The notes beneath the pieces were generated by a model that did not search any database, had not been told where the DNA came from, and saw nothing but the letters and a program-made list of their open reading frames with translations. 64,000 nt of DNA from Pachyseris speciosa (Eukaryota; Cnidaria; Anthozoa; Scleractinia; Pachyseridae): assembly GCA_016490735.1 (NCBI GenBank), contig JAEMWC010000394.1, positions 140,001 to 204,000 on the forward strand. Reading direction: 5' to 3'. Position 1 is the first letter of the stretch. Every line of letters begins with the position of its first letter. Below are positions 62,749-64,000 of this stretch, piece by piece. Both the position numbers and the translations under genes were made by a program.

Positions 62749-63191
62749 CTAATATAGGAAGACATCACATCACAACATTAATATAAGATAACATTGACAG
62801 TTGATGCTTATCTAGTTCACGATTATCGGATATTTTTAATGGTACGTACAACGTTCTTACTCTAGAGCTTCTTTTTATCAGAAACCTCTATTAATCTATA
62901 AGACGGATGAACGCTATGTCCGAAAAAAAAAAAAGGCTGAAGCTTCAGAAGGATTTAAAGAAGATACCACATGCTGAACTTTAATAAAACCAGCTATCTC
63001 AGTAATTTTGGTAATAAATTGAAGTGCACTCAAACCCCTCTTTTATTTATTTATTTTCAGTTTTTTCTATTAACAAATATTGGCTTTTTATGGATTTTCA
63101 AAGGCTACAAATTATTAGTGAGCTAGTGAGGGAAGTGGGTCTAGTCTTGATTTAACGTCACAACATTTGCATCACGGTAAGGTTTTCTAAG
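62749..63191. other. Intron of copy C, no gene seen
   Basis: The start aligns with copy A near 13111. The rest holds nothing recognisable. Confidence 0.5.
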
Positions 63192-63934
63192 GGCCTCTTT
63201 AGAAGCAGGGCGTGCAACCCTAGTGCTGGGGTTACCCTAGCAGGAGGGCCAAAGATGGCCCGGGTTTATAAGCAAGATTTCACGGGTTACATTACCACCC
63301 TGGACAACTTAATCACAAACAAAATGGCCGACAAGAGAAGAGTTCTACTAAGTACTTAGATTCTCCTGTCTCTACTGCCTGTTACTCTGCCTTCGAGTGT
63401 CATGGAATGGTGTTATGTTACCTTCTTATTTCTAGGCAAGGACAACAAGTTGTAATATTAAAAGCGGCCCTGGAATATAATACATCACTCGCTGGAATGC
63501 AATATGTGAAACGGTAGATTGATTTGACGAAGAAGTTTACGAAGAAAACTTGGCCGTACAGAGAACAGTGGTGGAGGAAATTATTCGAGGGAAGGATACA
63601 CTGAAAATGTTTTTCTGTTTCTGAGAGAAAACGAAGATTATAACTCAAAGAGCCTTGCGTTGTAATCGGTCTGCCACGATGGCCGTTTGTTGTCAACATT
63701 CAAAGGGTCTAGAAACAATTAAAAAGTGTTCCCAGGTAGGCGAGTTATCCCCAGCAGAGCGTTTGCAGCTAGGGTTTCCCTGGCACCTGGTAGTTGGGTA
63801 ACCCTAGCGCTCAGCTATGGTTACCCTAGCACCAGGGTCGATGAAAAAAAGAATAAATGTGGGAGCGTTAGGGTAACCTTCCTGCTAGGGTAACCCTAAC
63901 ACTAGGGTTGCCCTACCAGCTTGTAAACAGAGCC
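63192..63934. mobile_element. TIR element with CCCTAG-rich inverted ends
   Basis: The left end (GGCCTCTTTAGAAGCAGG, ACCCTAGTGCTGGGGTTACC) pairs with the right end (GGTAACCCTAACACTAGGGT, AAGCTTGTAAACAGAGCC-like). The repeated (C)CCTAGC/GCTAGGG words form strong hairpins. No transposase. Confidence 0.65.
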
Positions 63935-64000
63935 AAAATATGGATGTAAAGCAGTTTGTGACGTTAAATGAAAAACATTTCCACGCCCCTTCAGACTCAG

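Overview
The window looks like nuclear DNA of an invertebrate animal, most likely a cnidarian and perhaps a hexacoral. It is AT-rich, with split genes, GT/AG splice sites, long introns full of transposons, tRNA-derived SINEs and (TA)n tracts. The host exons encode a secreted PAN/EGF/discoidin/fibrinogen-like protein, an architecture expanded in cnidarians. The species call is inference from content only.

Host backbone (minus strand): a tandem array of paralogous genes. Copy A spans the middle: signal-peptide exon 45983-46052, PAN exon 41566-41831, two EGF exons (40410-40536, 40020-40136), two discoidin exons (17003-17336, 12966-13110) and a decayed fibrinogen-like last exon (10858-11474). Copy B contributes only its signal-peptide exon (6627-6696) and flanks. 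Copy C contributes only its discoidin and fibrinogen-like 3' exons (62610-62748, 60447-61091). Introns and spacers align between copies (about 1-590 with 43.24-43.51 kb; 6.1-8.2 kb with 43.7-47.3 kb; 8.4-8.7 kb with 57.55-57.85 kb; 12.0-13.1 kb with 61.5-62.75 kb), so these are segmental duplicates. A rhodopsin-like GPCR pseudogene (56155-57100) lies in the spacer between copies A and C.

Centre: a complete Polinton/Maverick (endogenous adintovirus-like element), 18760-39023 (20,264 bp). It has 5'-AG...CT-3' ends, a 6-bp TATATA target duplication, and TIRs of 324 and 299 bp that contain 25-bp subrepeats. It sits inside the ORF of a Penelope-like retrotransposon, which itself lies in an intron of host copy A: three nested layers. 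The left arm (minus) carries protein-primed DNA polymerase B, a zinc/AT-hook protein, a Bro-N plus VRR-NUC protein, a chromodomain integrase, a zinc-ribbon/PLA2 protein, an adenain-like protease, a pVI-like candidate, a major capsid candidate, a penton candidate and a coiled-coil protein. The right arm (plus) carries the packaging ATPase, an acidic protein, two collagen-stalked fibre/lectin proteins, two unknown proteins, and a convergent VLTF3/TFIIB-like zinc protein. Many left-arm genes are frameshifted, while most right-arm genes are open. Together they read as a virion gene set: replication (PolB), integration (IN), packaging (ATPase), assembly and maturation (capsid, penton, protease), entry (PLA2, pVI-like, fibres) and transcription (VLTF3-like, with TCTAA boxes before several genes).

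Other elements: four Penelope-like copies with hammerhead ribozymes in their tails, a DIRS fragment (9311-10098), several TIR elements and MITEs, tRNA-derived SINEs including a 103-bp-arm fold-back, long perfect hairpins, and an AT-rich island at 14.2-16.26 kb. The island holds tandem small zinc-motif ORFs of unknown origin and may be a fragment of a compact foreign genome.
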